DNA of 64,000 nt, from positions 1-64,000 of the forward strand of contig NZ_PGTO01000009.1 in NCBI RefSeq assembly GCF_003284725.1. The letters are read 5' to 3'. The stretch is from Paramagnetospirillum kuznetsovii (lineage in GTDB: Bacteria > Pseudomonadota > Alphaproteobacteria > Rhodospirillales > Magnetospirillaceae). Under the pieces are notes generated by a model, which did not search any database, had not been told where the DNA came from, and saw nothing but the letters and a program-made list of their open reading frames with translations. A program made the position numbers and the translations under genes. The first letter of the stretch is position 1. Each line of letters begins with the position of its first letter. Below are positions 1-7,431 of the stretch, one piece after another.

Positions 1-11
1 GCCGGAGGGCC

Positions 12-36
12 GCGCCCGGTGAGGGGCAGACATAAT
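12..36 (+). repeat. Copy 1 of a short dispersed GC-rich repeat
   Basis: The sequence GCGCCCGGTGAGGGGCAGAC followed by ATAATG closely matches stretches at 6415-6444 and 49536-49558 (core GCGCCCGGYGA then GGGGCA, then an A-rich ATG-containing tail). All three copies lie outside or at the edge of genes. It looks like one end of a dispersed intergenic repeat. I cannot define its full length because the window starts here. Confidence 0.4.
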
Positions 37-78
37 GCTAGATCATCGTGCGTCATATTTGGCGCACGATGATCTAGC
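37..78. repeat. Perfect 16-bp inverted repeat spanning a stop codon
   Basis: Arms 37-52 and 63-78 are exact reverse complements with a 10-base AT-rich loop. The right arm contains the TAG stop of the LuxR-type gene that ends at 74. On the minus strand this is a strong hairpin directly after the gene, so it probably terminates or stabilises the transcript. No clear U-tract follows, so a classical intrinsic terminator is not proven. Confidence 0.6.
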
Positions 79-709
79 GTCCCTCATGTCCCTTGAGATA
101 GAAGGCGACCGCCTGGGCGCGATTGCCGACGCCCAATTTATCGTACAGGTTCTTGAGGTGGAACTTGACGGTGTTGAGCGAAATATCCAGTTGGCTGGCC
201 ATCTGCTGATTGGTCAGGCCGCTGGCCAGGGCGGCCAGCAATTCCCGCTCGCGCGGGGTCAGCCCGGCAAGCGGGTCGCTGGCCAGACTGGAGACGTCGA
301 TGAACGGAAACACCATGCGGCCCGCCGCGACGGCGATGATGGTGTCCTGCAGTTGTTCCGGCGGTTCGCGCTTCGAGCAAAAACCGGCGGCGCCCAACGT
401 CATGGCTTGGCGCGGCACATCGGGATTGGGGCTGCCGGTATAGACAATCAGGCGCGGGGCATCGACGCGTCCACGCAAGGCCTGTAGCACCCCCCGACCG
501 TCAAGGTAGGGCATTTCCCACCCGATGACCCCAACATCAAAAGGGGTCTTTTCGACGGTTTCCAGAAACTTCTCGCCATCGCTGGCGACGGCGGCCACAT
601 GAAAGCGATCATCACCGGCGAACAGCTTGACCAGAGAGCTCTGGAGCAGCGGGTTCTTCTCGGCGATGACGATTGCGATCTGTCGGCTTTGCGGATTAGC
701 CATGGACAT
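74..709 (-). CDS. LuxR-type response regulator with a degenerate receiver domain
   Basis: 211 residues: an N-terminal CheY-like receiver (about 10-130) and a C-terminal LuxR/FixJ helix-turn-helix (about 145-207, with LTPRERELL and SLNTVKFHLKNLYDKLGV). It should be a cytoplasmic DNA-binding regulator. The receiver is atypical. Where a phosphoacceptor Asp is expected there is Gly (FDVGVIGWEMPYLDG), and the usual acidic pair after the first strand is Ala-Glu (VIAEKNP). The conserved Lys is kept (CSKRE). The receiver therefore probably cannot be phosphorylated in the normal way, and the protein may act by dimerisation or ligand binding. The ATG at 709 follows AAGGATC; a second ATG lies two codons downstream. 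No partner kinase is adjacent. Confidence 0.85.
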   Translation of the reverse strand: MSMANPQSRQIAIVIAEKNPLLQSSLVKLFAGDDRFHVAAVASDGEKFLETVEKTPFDVGVIGWEMPYLDGRGVLQALRGRVDAPRLIVYTGSPNPDVPRQAMTLGAAGFCSKREPPEQLQDTIIAVAAGRMVFPFIDVSSLASDPLAGLTPRERELLAALASGLTNQQMASQLDISLNTVKFHLKNLYDKLGVGNRAQAVAFYLKGHEGR

Positions 710-845
710 TGATCCTTAACCCCAGGGACTCCCGACCCTGTACCCCCCCGTAAGCGCGGTATTCTTACCGCTTAGTCCGAATTAAGCAAACAATGATGGC
801 AACTTACCCACACTTTTCCTACACCGGGGCAGGGGGAAAATACCA

Positions 846-863
846 CGCCCGGTCAAGCGGGCG
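846..863 (-). terminator. Candidate hairpin terminator after the CHAP-domain gene
   Basis: CGCCCG (846-851) and CGGGCG (858-863) form a GC-rich stem downstream of the minus-strand gene that ends at 921. On the minus strand it is followed by GGTATTTTCC, a short T-run. The rest of 710-920 holds another imperfect hairpin near 752-773 and no recognisable gene. Confidence 0.4.
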
Positions 864-920
864 CGGCATCGGCTGGAGTCCGAAGGTCAGGATAACCGGC
901 TGATCCGCCAGTGTTGGTTC

Positions 921-1628
921 TTAGGCCTGCTCCGCCCAGCGGCCAGCGTCGAACTTGCCCGACTTAATGGCTTCCGACTTGGGGGAGTCCTGCTTGGGGA
1001 CTTCCGGCATGGCGGCTTCCTGCATGGGAGCCACGACGGGCGCCACGGCCGGGACGGACAGGGTGGGAGCCGGATCGGCAAGAGCGGCGCTCGCCATGAT
1101 GGCCGAGTCTGCCTTGGGCAAGGCCGCCACGGCGGATTCGTCGCGCACGGAGGCCTGTTCCACCGGGGCAAGCTTGCCCGGATTATAGACGAAGCCGACG
1201 GTCTTGTAGGTCTTGTCGCCGTATTGGGCGCTGGGTTCGTACCAAACGCGGACCTGGGTCCAGTCGTTGTTGGGCGACACATCCATCACCGGGACGGATT
1301 CCTGGACCTTGCCACGGTCGGCGCTGCGCCGAGGTGCCCAGTTGGCGTGATCGACCAGAACGATGCGAGAGCTGGTGGTCTTGCGGACCACGGCCACATG
1401 GCCATGAACCATGCTGCCCTGGCGCTTGAACACCAGAACGGCGCCTTCCTTCGGGGCGTTGCCGCGCTTATAGAGCCCGTCGGCGGCCTCCCACCACCTC
1501 CAGGCGTCGCCCTTAATATTAAGGCCGGTAATTTCGCGGGCGTAGGCCACGCATTGCAGGGCGGCGTTCGCTTTGAACGGAACCACCAAGGCAATTGCCG
1601 CCACAAGCAGCAGACTAACTTTCCGCAC
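921..1628 (-). CDS. Exported CHAP-domain (putative peptidoglycan amidase/peptidase) protein
   Basis: About 235 residues. A signal peptide (RKVSLLLVAAIALVVPFKANA) is followed by a CHAP-type core. QCVAYAREITG holds the candidate catalytic Cys, next come GDAWRWW and GAVLVFKRQG, and HGHVAVVRK holds the candidate His. CHAP enzymes cleave peptidoglycan amide bonds, so a periplasmic cell-wall role is likely. The last 90 or so residues are Ala/Pro-rich low-complexity sequence without a recognised domain. I chose the GTG at 1628 because GGAGGGGAGA sits just upstream and it starts right at the signal peptide; an in-frame ATG at 1709 would add 27 residues that look unlike a signal sequence. The next gene is divergent. 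Confidence 0.75.
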   Translation of the reverse strand: MRKVSLLLVAAIALVVPFKANAALQCVAYAREITGLNIKGDAWRWWEAADGLYKRGNAPKEGAVLVFKRQGSMVHGHVAVVRKTTSSRIVLVDHANWAPRRSADRGKVQESVPVMDVSPNNDWTQVRVWYEPSAQYGDKTYKTVGFVYNPGKLAPVEQASVRDESAVAALPKADSAIMASAALADPAPTLSVPAVAPVVAPMQEAAMPEVPKQDSPKSEAIKSGKFDAGRWAEQA

Positions 1629-1813
1629 CGGTCTCTCCCCTCCGGTTATTGGTTGTGGCGATTGTGTCAATTCGAAAACCCGATGGCAATCGGAAATATG
1701 CAAATCCATTCAAATTTCGTCATAATTCATGAGAATCGGCCTCTTACTCTTTCGAACGGCGGAGGGGTTGGCTATGATCCGCCCGCCTGACCCGCCTGCT
1801 GGAGGATGAATCA

Positions 1814-2773
1814 TTGAAATGGAACCCGACTTCGGCGGTGGTTCTTGTCTTGGCCATGTGCCTTCCCGGCATTTCGCTCGCCGCTGAACGCAAGACGTTG
1901 CTGATCGCCGGTGGCGAAGTCACCGGTTATTACTTCCCCGTGGCCGGGGCCATTTGCAGGGTGATCAATAAAGACCGCCCGCATGGCTTTGGCTGCGCCG
2001 TTGTGCCCAGTTCCGGTTCGGCGGCCAATCTCGACCTGCTGCGCACGGGCGAGGTGGATTTGGCCCTGGTCCAGTCGCGGGCGGCGCAATTGGCGGCGGC
2101 CGGGGAAGAGGGATTCAAGGGGGCTGGCCCCATGCCCGATCTGCGCGCCCTGATGGCATTGCATGGCGAGGTCTCGGTGGTGCTCACGCGGCCCGGCGCG
2201 GGAATCGAACAGTTGGGCGACCTGAAAGGCAAGCGGGTCAATCTAGGTCGGCCGGGGTCGTTCCAGCGCGCCATGGCGGAGACGGTGATCGACGCTTCCG
2301 GCCTGTCGCAGGGCGATCTTTCGGTCCTGGTGGAACTTGATCTGGCGGAACAGGGCGCCGAACTCTGCCAGGGCAATATCGATGCCGCCGTCTTTACCGG
2401 CGTCCACCCCATGGTCGAAGTGCAGACCGCGGTGGAAGAGTGCGGCGCCACCCTGGTGTCCATCCGCTCCAAATCCATGGATACGTTTCTGCGCAAGGTT
2501 CCCTCGGTTTCGCGGTTCGTCGTCAAGGGCGGTACCTATGACGGCCAGAAGGAAGACGTGGCGGCCATCGGTCTTAAGACCTTGCTGGTGACCAAGAGTC
2601 TGTCCAACGACGATGCCGCCGATGTGGTCAAGGCGGTGTGGAGCAATTTCGGCGCTTTCACCCGGCTTCATCCGGCGTTGCGGGGACTGAGCAAGGCGGA
2701 TGCGACACGCGACGGAATTCCGATCCGCATGCACGAGGGAGCCCAGAGAATTCACGGCGAGGCTGGACATTGA
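1814..2773 (+). CDS. TAXI-family TRAP-type solute-binding protein (orphan)
   Basis: 319 residues with a signal peptide ending near SLAAE. The fold signature of TAXI proteins is clear: GGEVTGYYFPVAGAICRVIN, VVPSSGSAANLDLLRTGEVDLALVQS and LKGKRVNLGRPGSFQRAMAE. TAXI proteins bind small solutes in the periplasm and normally deliver them to a fused DctQM-type TRAP permease. No permease gene lies next to it, so it is an orphan in this window and its ligand is unknown. The start is TTG at 1814 with GGAGG eight bases upstream. Its stop overlaps a possible TTG start of the next gene (TTGA), which suggests translational coupling with an uncharacterised protein. Confidence 0.85.
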   Translation: MKWNPTSAVVLVLAMCLPGISLAAERKTLLIAGGEVTGYYFPVAGAICRVINKDRPHGFGCAVVPSSGSAANLDLLRTGEVDLALVQSRAAQLAAAGEEGFKGAGPMPDLRALMALHGEVSVVLTRPGAGIEQLGDLKGKRVNLGRPGSFQRAMAETVIDASGLSQGDLSVLVELDLAEQGAELCQGNIDAAVFTGVHPMVEVQTAVEECGATLVSIRSKSMDTFLRKVPSVSRFVVKGGTYDGQKEDVAAIGLKTLLVTKSLSNDDAADVVKAVWSNFGAFTRLHPALRGLSKADATRDGIPIRMHEGAQRIHGEAGH

Positions 2774-2793
2774 GTTGGGAGGCTGGACGGAAA

Positions 2794-3402
2794 ATGCTGG
2801 CCCTCTGGCGGGCCATGGCCGACAGCGGCGCCAGCCCGGTCTCGCTGCTGCTCGGCGGCGTCTCACAGCCTAGTCCGCACCGCCACTTTCCCGTCGGCGA
2901 TGTCTATGACTTCACCAGTCACGCCCAATTCTACTATCACGTCCATCGAGACGGTGAATGCGGCCATATTCATCTGTTCCAGCGTTCACGGGGAATGCCT
3001 CCGGGTGTCGTGCCGCTTTTGCCCTCCCGCGAGGTCAACGCGCCTTGTCATCTGATGGCCGTCGGATTGGGGCCAAGCGGCGACGCCACCGAATTGTTCA
3101 CCACCAACCGCTGGGTGACCGGCGAGGCCTGGTATGACGCTCATGCGGTCAAGGCCATGCTGCCGCTGTTCAAGGTGGCGGCCAGAGGGGACTGCCAGCC
3201 GGTGGCGGCGTGGCTGGAGGCCTTGGTCTCGTTTTACGCCCCGTCCATCGCGCGATTGGCCGAGGAGCGTGACGCCACCGTCGCGGCGTGGCGGCAATCC
3301 CATCCGGGTATCGACCCGCTGGACGACAGTCGATTGGAGATTACCTCGCGCCTGTCCATCGACCCGAGGGGCGACGTGCTCAAGGGCGAGGTCGAGGCCT
3401 GA
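2794..3402 (+). CDS. Uncharacterised protein with HxH...HxH and LFTTNRWVTGE motifs
   Basis: About 202 residues, no signal peptide or membrane segment, so probably cytoplasmic. Notable motifs are FYYHVHRDGECGHIHLF (His at 49, 51, 58 and 60 counted from this ATG), which could bind a metal, and LFTTNRWVTGE followed by W. I have a weak recollection of this pattern in an uncharacterised family (possibly Pfam DUF6969), which should be checked. The ATG at 2794 has GGGAGG 11 bases upstream. An alternative TTG at 2770 overlaps the stop of the TAXI gene and also has a GAGG site, giving eight more residues. The C-terminal half is helical with a charged end. The function is unknown; the coupling to an orphan binding protein is the main clue. 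Confidence 0.7.
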   Translation: MLALWRAMADSGASPVSLLLGGVSQPSPHRHFPVGDVYDFTSHAQFYYHVHRDGECGHIHLFQRSRGMPPGVVPLLPSREVNAPCHLMAVGLGPSGDATELFTTNRWVTGEAWYDAHAVKAMLPLFKVAARGDCQPVAAWLEALVSFYAPSIARLAEERDATVAAWRQSHPGIDPLDDSRLEITSRLSIDPRGDVLKGEVEA

Positions 3403-3463
3403 AAAACAACGCCGCCGCCTTCGGGGGAAGGCGGCGGCGCGAAATCGGAACGGCTGGGGAAGA

Positions 3464-3820
3464 CTACTTCACCACCTTCAGATAGGCGACCACGGCGGCC
3501 AGATCCTCGGGCTTCTTAATGCCAGCGAAGACCATCTTGTTGCCGGGGACGGTGCCCTTGGGGTCGGTCAGATACTTGGTCAGGTTGGCTTCGTCCCAGG
3601 TCGGGCCGGCCTTCATGGCGTCGGAATACTTGAAGCCGTCGACGGTGCCGGACTTGCGGCCGAACACACCGGCCAGATTGGGGCCGACGCCGTTCTTGCC
3701 GATGACATGGCAGGCCTTGCACTGATTGAAGCCGGCGGGGGCCTCCTGGGCGGAAGCGGCGAAGGGGGCGGCGAGAAGGGCGGCTCCGAGGGCCAGGCCC
3801 AGATACTTGGTGGTGAGCAT
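3464..3820 (-). CDS. Periplasmic class I cytochrome c (c2/c552-like)
   Basis: 118 residues: a signal peptide to about residue 24 (ASAQ), then a small cytochrome c domain. The haem attachment site is CKACH and the probable axial Met is in GNKMVFAG near the C-terminus. GPNLAGVFGRKSG is typical of c2-type cytochromes. It would carry electrons in the periplasm between respiratory complexes or to a terminal reductase or oxidase; no partner gene is adjacent. It is divergent from the ABC importer operon and preceded by a good promoter (3867-3895). Confidence 0.92.
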   Translation of the reverse strand: MLTTKYLGLALGAALLAAPFAASAQEAPAGFNQCKACHVIGKNGVGPNLAGVFGRKSGTVDGFKYSDAMKAGPTWDEANLTKYLTDPKGTVPGNKMVFAGIKKPEDLAAVVAYLKVVK

Positions 3821-3866
3821 CGGGAATCTCCAGTTGCGCGGGATGGAAAGTTGGCGCGGTGTGTCT

Positions 3867-3895
3867 CTTATCCCCTAGGATTGTGTCGATTTCAA
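3867..3895 (-). promoter_or_regulatory. Sigma-70-like promoter for cytochrome c
   Basis: On the minus strand TTGAAA (3890-3895) is followed after 17 bases by GATAAG (3867-3872), about 45 bases upstream of the start codon. The match is 5/6 for the -35 and 4/6 for the -10. Confidence 0.5.
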
Positions 3896-3999
3896 GGGGG
3901 TCTCGCAGCAAGAGTCGAAAGTTCCCGGCTTTACCGGGCAAGGTGGCCTTGGCCGTTGACCTTGGTCATGAATTGGCCGGACACTCAGTTCGACCGCCG

Positions 4000-4028
4000 T
4001 TGCAAAGCGGTCAAATACGCATTAGAAT
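4000..4028 (+). promoter_or_regulatory. Sigma-70-like promoter and possible operator of the importer operon
   Basis: TTGCAA (4000-4005), a 17-base spacer and TAGAAT (4023-4028). The -35 sits inside an inverted repeat (GACCGC 3992-3997, GCGGTC 4007-4012), a layout expected for a repressor or activator site. The predicted transcript starts near 4035, just before a stable hairpin. Confidence 0.5.
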
Positions 4029-4166
4029 ACCGAATTACGGCGAGCGCGGGCTCGCCGCAACAATGATCCGGCCGCATGGCGGTTCGGGCGGGATCTGTGA
4101 ACCGGCGTCGGCCGGGGGCGCAGGGAGACAACAAGGGGCTTGGACCCCGGGGCTGGGAGGATCGTC

Positions 4167-5363
4167 ATGGATTTCGTCAAGGGTTTGTCGCGCCGTTCCG
4201 TGCTTCAGGTCGGCGCAATGGCGGCGGCCGGAGCATCGGGTTTCGTGCCCACTCGCTTTGCCATCGGCAATACCGCCAAGGTCAAGGTCGGCTTCCTGCT
4301 TCCCTATACGGGAACCTATGCGGGCCTGGGCGAAGCCATCACCAACGGGTTCAAGATGGCCATCGAGGAGCGCGGCGGAAAGCTGGGCGGCCGTGAAATC
4401 CAATACGTGGCGGTGGATTCCGAGGCCAATCCCGCCAAGGGGCCGGAGAACACCAATAAGCTGGTGAGCGGCGAGAACGTGGACTTCATCGTGGGTCCGG
4501 TCCATTCGGGCGTGGCGCTGGGCATGGTCAAGGTGGTGCGGGAATCGGGCACCATCACCATCATCGCCAATGCCGGTGCGGGCGCCGCCACCGGGCCGCT
4601 CTGCGCGCCCAATATCTTCCGGACCTCCTTCACCAACTGGCAGACCGCCTATCCCATGGGCAAGGTTGCGGTGGATCGCGGCTTGAAGAACGTGGTGACC
4701 ATGTCGTGGAAATATGCCGCGGGCGAAGAAGCGCTGTCGGGGTTCGAGGCTGGTTTCACCAAGGCGGGCGGCAAGGTCACCAAGCAGATCCTGGTGCCGT
4801 TCCCCTCCGACGAGTTCCAGGCCAATCTGACTGAGATCGCCTCGCTGAAGCCCGACGGCGTCTTCGTCTTCTTTGCCGGGGCGGGCGCCTTGAAGTTCGT
4901 CAAGGACTATGCCGCCGCCGGTTTGAAGTCGATACCGCTGATGGGGCCGGGCTTCCTGACCGACGGCGTCCTGAAGGCCCAGGGCGAGGCCGCCGAGGGG
5001 GTTCTGACCACCCTGCATTACGCCGACGCGCTCGACACCTCCGAAAACAAGGTATTCCGCGCCGCCTATGCCAAGGCTTTCGCCAAGGAAGCCGATGTCT
5101 ATGCGGTACAGGGTTATGACGCCGCCCAGTTGATGGTCCAGGGCATGGCCGCCGTCAAGGGCGACGCAGGCGCCAAACCTGCGCTGATCGAGGCCATGGA
5201 AAAGGCGGTGATCAAGAGCCCGCGCGGCGCCTTCACCCTGTCCAAGGCCCACAATCCCGTGCAGGACATCTATCTGCGCCAGGTCAAGAATGGCAAGGAG
5301 ATCGTCATCGGTGTCGCGGACAAGGCCCTGGCCGACCCCGCCACCGGCTGCAAGATGGCCTGA
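4167..5363 (+). CDS. ABC importer substrate-binding protein, branched-chain/aromatic type, Tat-like signal
   Basis: 398 residues of the periplasmic-binding-protein type I (LivJ-like) family: VGFLLPYTGTYAGLG at the start of the mature protein, then FIVGPVHSGVALG and alternating Rossmann-like lobes. The N-terminus carries a twin-arginine-like motif (SRRSVLQ) before a hydrophobic stretch, which suggests Tat rather than Sec export. The ATG at 4167 is preceded by GGGAGG. It is the first gene of a five-gene importer set whose sixth gene is a benzoate-CoA-ligase-type enzyme, so an aromatic acid is a likelier ligand than leucine. This substrate call is inference. Confidence 0.85.
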   Translation: MDFVKGLSRRSVLQVGAMAAAGASGFVPTRFAIGNTAKVKVGFLLPYTGTYAGLGEAITNGFKMAIEERGGKLGGREIQYVAVDSEANPAKGPENTNKLVSGENVDFIVGPVHSGVALGMVKVVRESGTITIIANAGAGAATGPLCAPNIFRTSFTNWQTAYPMGKVAVDRGLKNVVTMSWKYAAGEEALSGFEAGFTKAGGKVTKQILVPFPSDEFQANLTEIASLKPDGVFVFFAGAGALKFVKDYAAAGLKSIPLMGPGFLTDGVLKAQGEAAEGVLTTLHYADALDTSENKVFRAAYAKAFAKEADVYAVQGYDAAQLMVQGMAAVKGDAGAKPALIEAMEKAVIKSPRGAFTLSKAHNPVQDIYLRQVKNGKEIVIGVADKALADPATGCKMA

Positions 5364-5403
5364 TGCGGCCAAGACGGCCGCGCTCCAGGCAATGGTGCGT
5401 GTT

Positions 5404-5425
5404 TGGAGCGCGGGCGTCTCGCCCG
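5404..5425. repeat. Copy of a dispersed palindromic repeat (GCGGGCGTCTCGCCCG type)
   Basis: TGGAGCGCGGGCGTCTCGCCCG lies in the 75-base spacer between the binding-protein and first permease genes. CGGGCG and CGCCCG pair around TCT. Upstream GCGCTCCA (5380-5387) also pairs with TGGAGCGC. The same core recurs at 16204-16272 (twice, inverted) and, with one change, at 23978-23995. Confidence 0.55.
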
Positions 5426-5438
5426 TCCGGGAGATAGC

Positions 5439-6299
5439 ATGGACGTTTGGTTCTTCCTTATCCAACTGCTGAACGGGGTTCAGTACGGGCTGCTGCTTTT
5501 CCTGGTCGCCAGCGGGCTGACCTTGATCTTCGGCATCATGGGGATCATCAATCTCGCCCATGGCGCCTTCTATATGCTGGGGGCCTATCTGGCGTGGTGG
5601 CTGGCGGGACTGACCGGCAGCCTGGTCGCGGCGGTGGTCCTGTCGCTGCCGCTGGCGGCGCTGGTGGGCTATGTCATCGAGGCGCTGCTGGTCCGCACCC
5701 TATATAAGCGCGACCATCTGGATCAGGTTCTGCTGACCTATGGCCTGATCCTGATCTTCAATGAAGCCCAGCGCATCCTGTGGGGCAACGATGTCCACGG
5801 AATCGCCATGCCGACAGCGGTCAACTGGTCAGTCCGGCTGACCGAGACCCTGTCCTATCCCGTCTATCGGGTCATCCTGTCTGGAATCTGCGCCGCCCTG
5901 GCGGTGGTCATGTATGTGGTGATCGCCAAGACCCGGTTCGGCATGTGGGTCCGTGCCGGAGCCTCCAACCGCGACATGGTGGCGGCACTCGGCATCAATG
6001 TGAAGCTGCTGTTCGGCGTGGTCTTCGCGGTCGGTGCCGCCCTGGCCGGTCTGGCCGGTGCCATCTCCACCCCCATCAGCTCGGTGGCGCCCGGCATGGG
6101 CGACACCGTCCTGATCCTGTGTTTCGTTGTCGTGGTGATCGGCGGCGTCGGCTCCGTCAAGGGCGCCTTCCTCGGCGCCATGCTGATCGGCCTGGCCGAC
6201 ACCTTCGGCAAGGTCTTCGTGCCCGATTTCGCCAGCTTCACCGTCTACGGCGTCATGGCGGCGGTGCTGCTGTGGAAGCCCAGGGGGCTCTTCGCATGA
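5439..6299 (+). CDS. ABC importer inner-membrane permease, LivH type
   Basis: 286 residues, very hydrophobic, about eight membrane segments. LIFGIMGIINLAHGAFYMLGAY is the hallmark of the LivH permease family, and the end (KPRGLF) is also typical. It forms the import channel with the LivM-type protein downstream. The ATG at 5439 follows GGGAGATAGC; an upstream in-frame ATG at 5403 lies inside the repeat element and is less likely. A 142-base spacer with hairpins separates it from the second permease, which is unusual for this operon type. Confidence 0.9.
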   Translation: MDVWFFLIQLLNGVQYGLLLFLVASGLTLIFGIMGIINLAHGAFYMLGAYLAWWLAGLTGSLVAAVVLSLPLAALVGYVIEALLVRTLYKRDHLDQVLLTYGLILIFNEAQRILWGNDVHGIAMPTAVNWSVRLTETLSYPVYRVILSGICAALAVVMYVVIAKTRFGMWVRAGASNRDMVAALGINVKLLFGVVFAVGAALAGLAGAISTPISSVAPGMGDTVLILCFVVVVIGGVGSVKGAFLGAMLIGLADTFGKVFVPDFASFTVYGVMAAVLLWKPRGLFA

Positions 6300-6441
6300 T
6301 CCGACGAGCGACCAAGCGAGGAGTTGCGGGCAAGGCCCGGCGCGGCTCGTGCCGCGAAAGCCAAGCGCCCTCAGCATCGCTTTCAGCGATGCGAGACCTA
6401 TGGGGCGGACGCACGCGCCCGGCGATTGAGGGGCAAGAAAT
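6300..6441. repeat. Hairpin-rich repeat element inside the importer operon
   Basis: This spacer between the two permease genes contains CGCGGC/GCCGCG and CATCGCT-TTC-AGCGATG hairpins. It ends with the dispersed motif GCGCCCGGCGATTGAGGGGC (6415-6434), shared with the window start and 49536-49558. It probably is an intergenic repeat that could modulate mRNA stability within the operon. I see no coding sequence. Confidence 0.45.
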
Positions 6442-7431
6442 ATGACCCTTCACCTTCCGAAGCGGCTTGCCATTGTCCTGGTGGTGCTGCTGGCGGCGCT
6501 GGCGCTGTTCCCCCTGTGGGGCAAGCTGGTGTTCGCCGCCAAGTTCGCCTTCCTGATGCAGAAGCTGACCGGCATCATGATCCTGGCCATCCTGGCCATG
6601 AGCCTGGACCTGCTGGTGGGCGTCGCCGGGCTGGTCAGCCTGGGCCATGCCGCCTTCTTCGGCCTGGGCGGCTATGTGCTGGCCATGATGAGCCCGCAAT
6701 ACGAGGCCGCCAATCTGTGGGTGGTGCTGCCCGCCGCCCTGGCCGTCTGCGCCTTGGCCTCGCTGGTGGTCGGGTACCTTTCCATCCGCACCAGCGGTAT
6801 CTACTTCATCATGGTGACCCTGGCCTTCGGTCAGATGGGCTACTACTTCTTCAACGATTCCAAGGCGGCGGGCGGCTCGGACGGCGCCTATATCTACGTC
6901 AAGCCGACGGTGGAGGCCTTTGGCATCACCGTGCTGGATCTGGAGCAGAAGCTGACCTTCTTCTATGTGGCGCTGGGCGTCCTGGTGGGGGTCTACGCCT
7001 TGCTGCGCATGCTGTTGGCCTCGCCGTTCGGCCGGGTGCTCGGCGCCATCGGCGTCAACGAATACCGGGTCCAGGGACTGGGGTTCAACCCCATGGTCTA
7101 CAAGCTGGTGGCCTTTACCATCGCCGGAACCCTGGCGGGCCTGGGCGGCTTTCTGGCCGCCACCCAATACGGCTTCGTCAGCCCCGCCATGCTGGGCTGG
7201 CACCAGTCCGGCCATGTGCTGGTGATGGTGATCCTGGGCGGCATGGGAACCCTGTTCGGTCCGGTTCTGGGGGCCTTCATCCTTGAGCTGGCCCATTTCG
7301 CCTTCGAATCCATGACCGATCACTGGCTGCTGCCCATGGGCGCCATGGTCATCGCCATCGTGCTGCTGCTGCCCAAGGGGGTCGCGGGGCTGTTGCTGCA
7401 ATGGAGCAAGGGCAAGGGGGCTGGGGAATGA
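6442..7431 (+). CDS. ABC importer inner-membrane permease, LivM type
   Basis: 329 residues with about ten hydrophobic segments. The LivM signature SLDLLVGVAGLVSLGHAAFFGLG and the later GGMGTLFGPVLGA are clear. It pairs with the LivH-type permease. The ATG at 6442 is followed by a typical positively charged start (KRLAIVLVV). Its stop overlaps the next ATG (ATGA), so permease and ATPase synthesis are coupled. Confidence 0.9.
   Translation: MTLHLPKRLAIVLVVLLAALALFPLWGKLVFAAKFAFLMQKLTGIMILAILAMSLDLLVGVAGLVSLGHAAFFGLGGYVLAMMSPQYEAANLWVVLPAALAVCALASLVVGYLSIRTSGIYFIMVTLAFGQMGYYFFNDSKAAGGSDGAYIYVKPTVEAFGITVLDLEQKLTFFYVALGVLVGVYALLRMLLASPFGRVLGAIGVNEYRVQGLGFNPMVYKLVAFTIAGTLAGLGGFLAATQYGFVSPAMLGWHQSGHVLVMVILGGMGTLFGPVLGAFILELAHFAFESMTDHWLLPMGAMVIAIVLLLPKGVAGLLLQWSKGKGAGE

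Larger units (their letters stand above)
3821..4166. other. 346-bp divergent regulatory region
   Basis: This gap separates the cytochrome c gene from the importer operon. It holds a minus-strand promoter (3867-3895) and a plus-strand promoter (4000-4028). The -35 of the latter is flanked by an inverted repeat GACCGC (3992-3997)/GCGGTC (4007-4012). A hairpin of 8 bp lies in the leader at 4038-4045/4050-4057. The leader of about 130 bases has no convincing short gene. Confidence 0.5.

Noticed and set aside
4035-5561. A 508-codon minus-strand frame opposite the importer binding-protein gene
   Set aside because: Antisense shadow in GC-rich DNA; the plus-strand protein has a clear binding-protein family signature.
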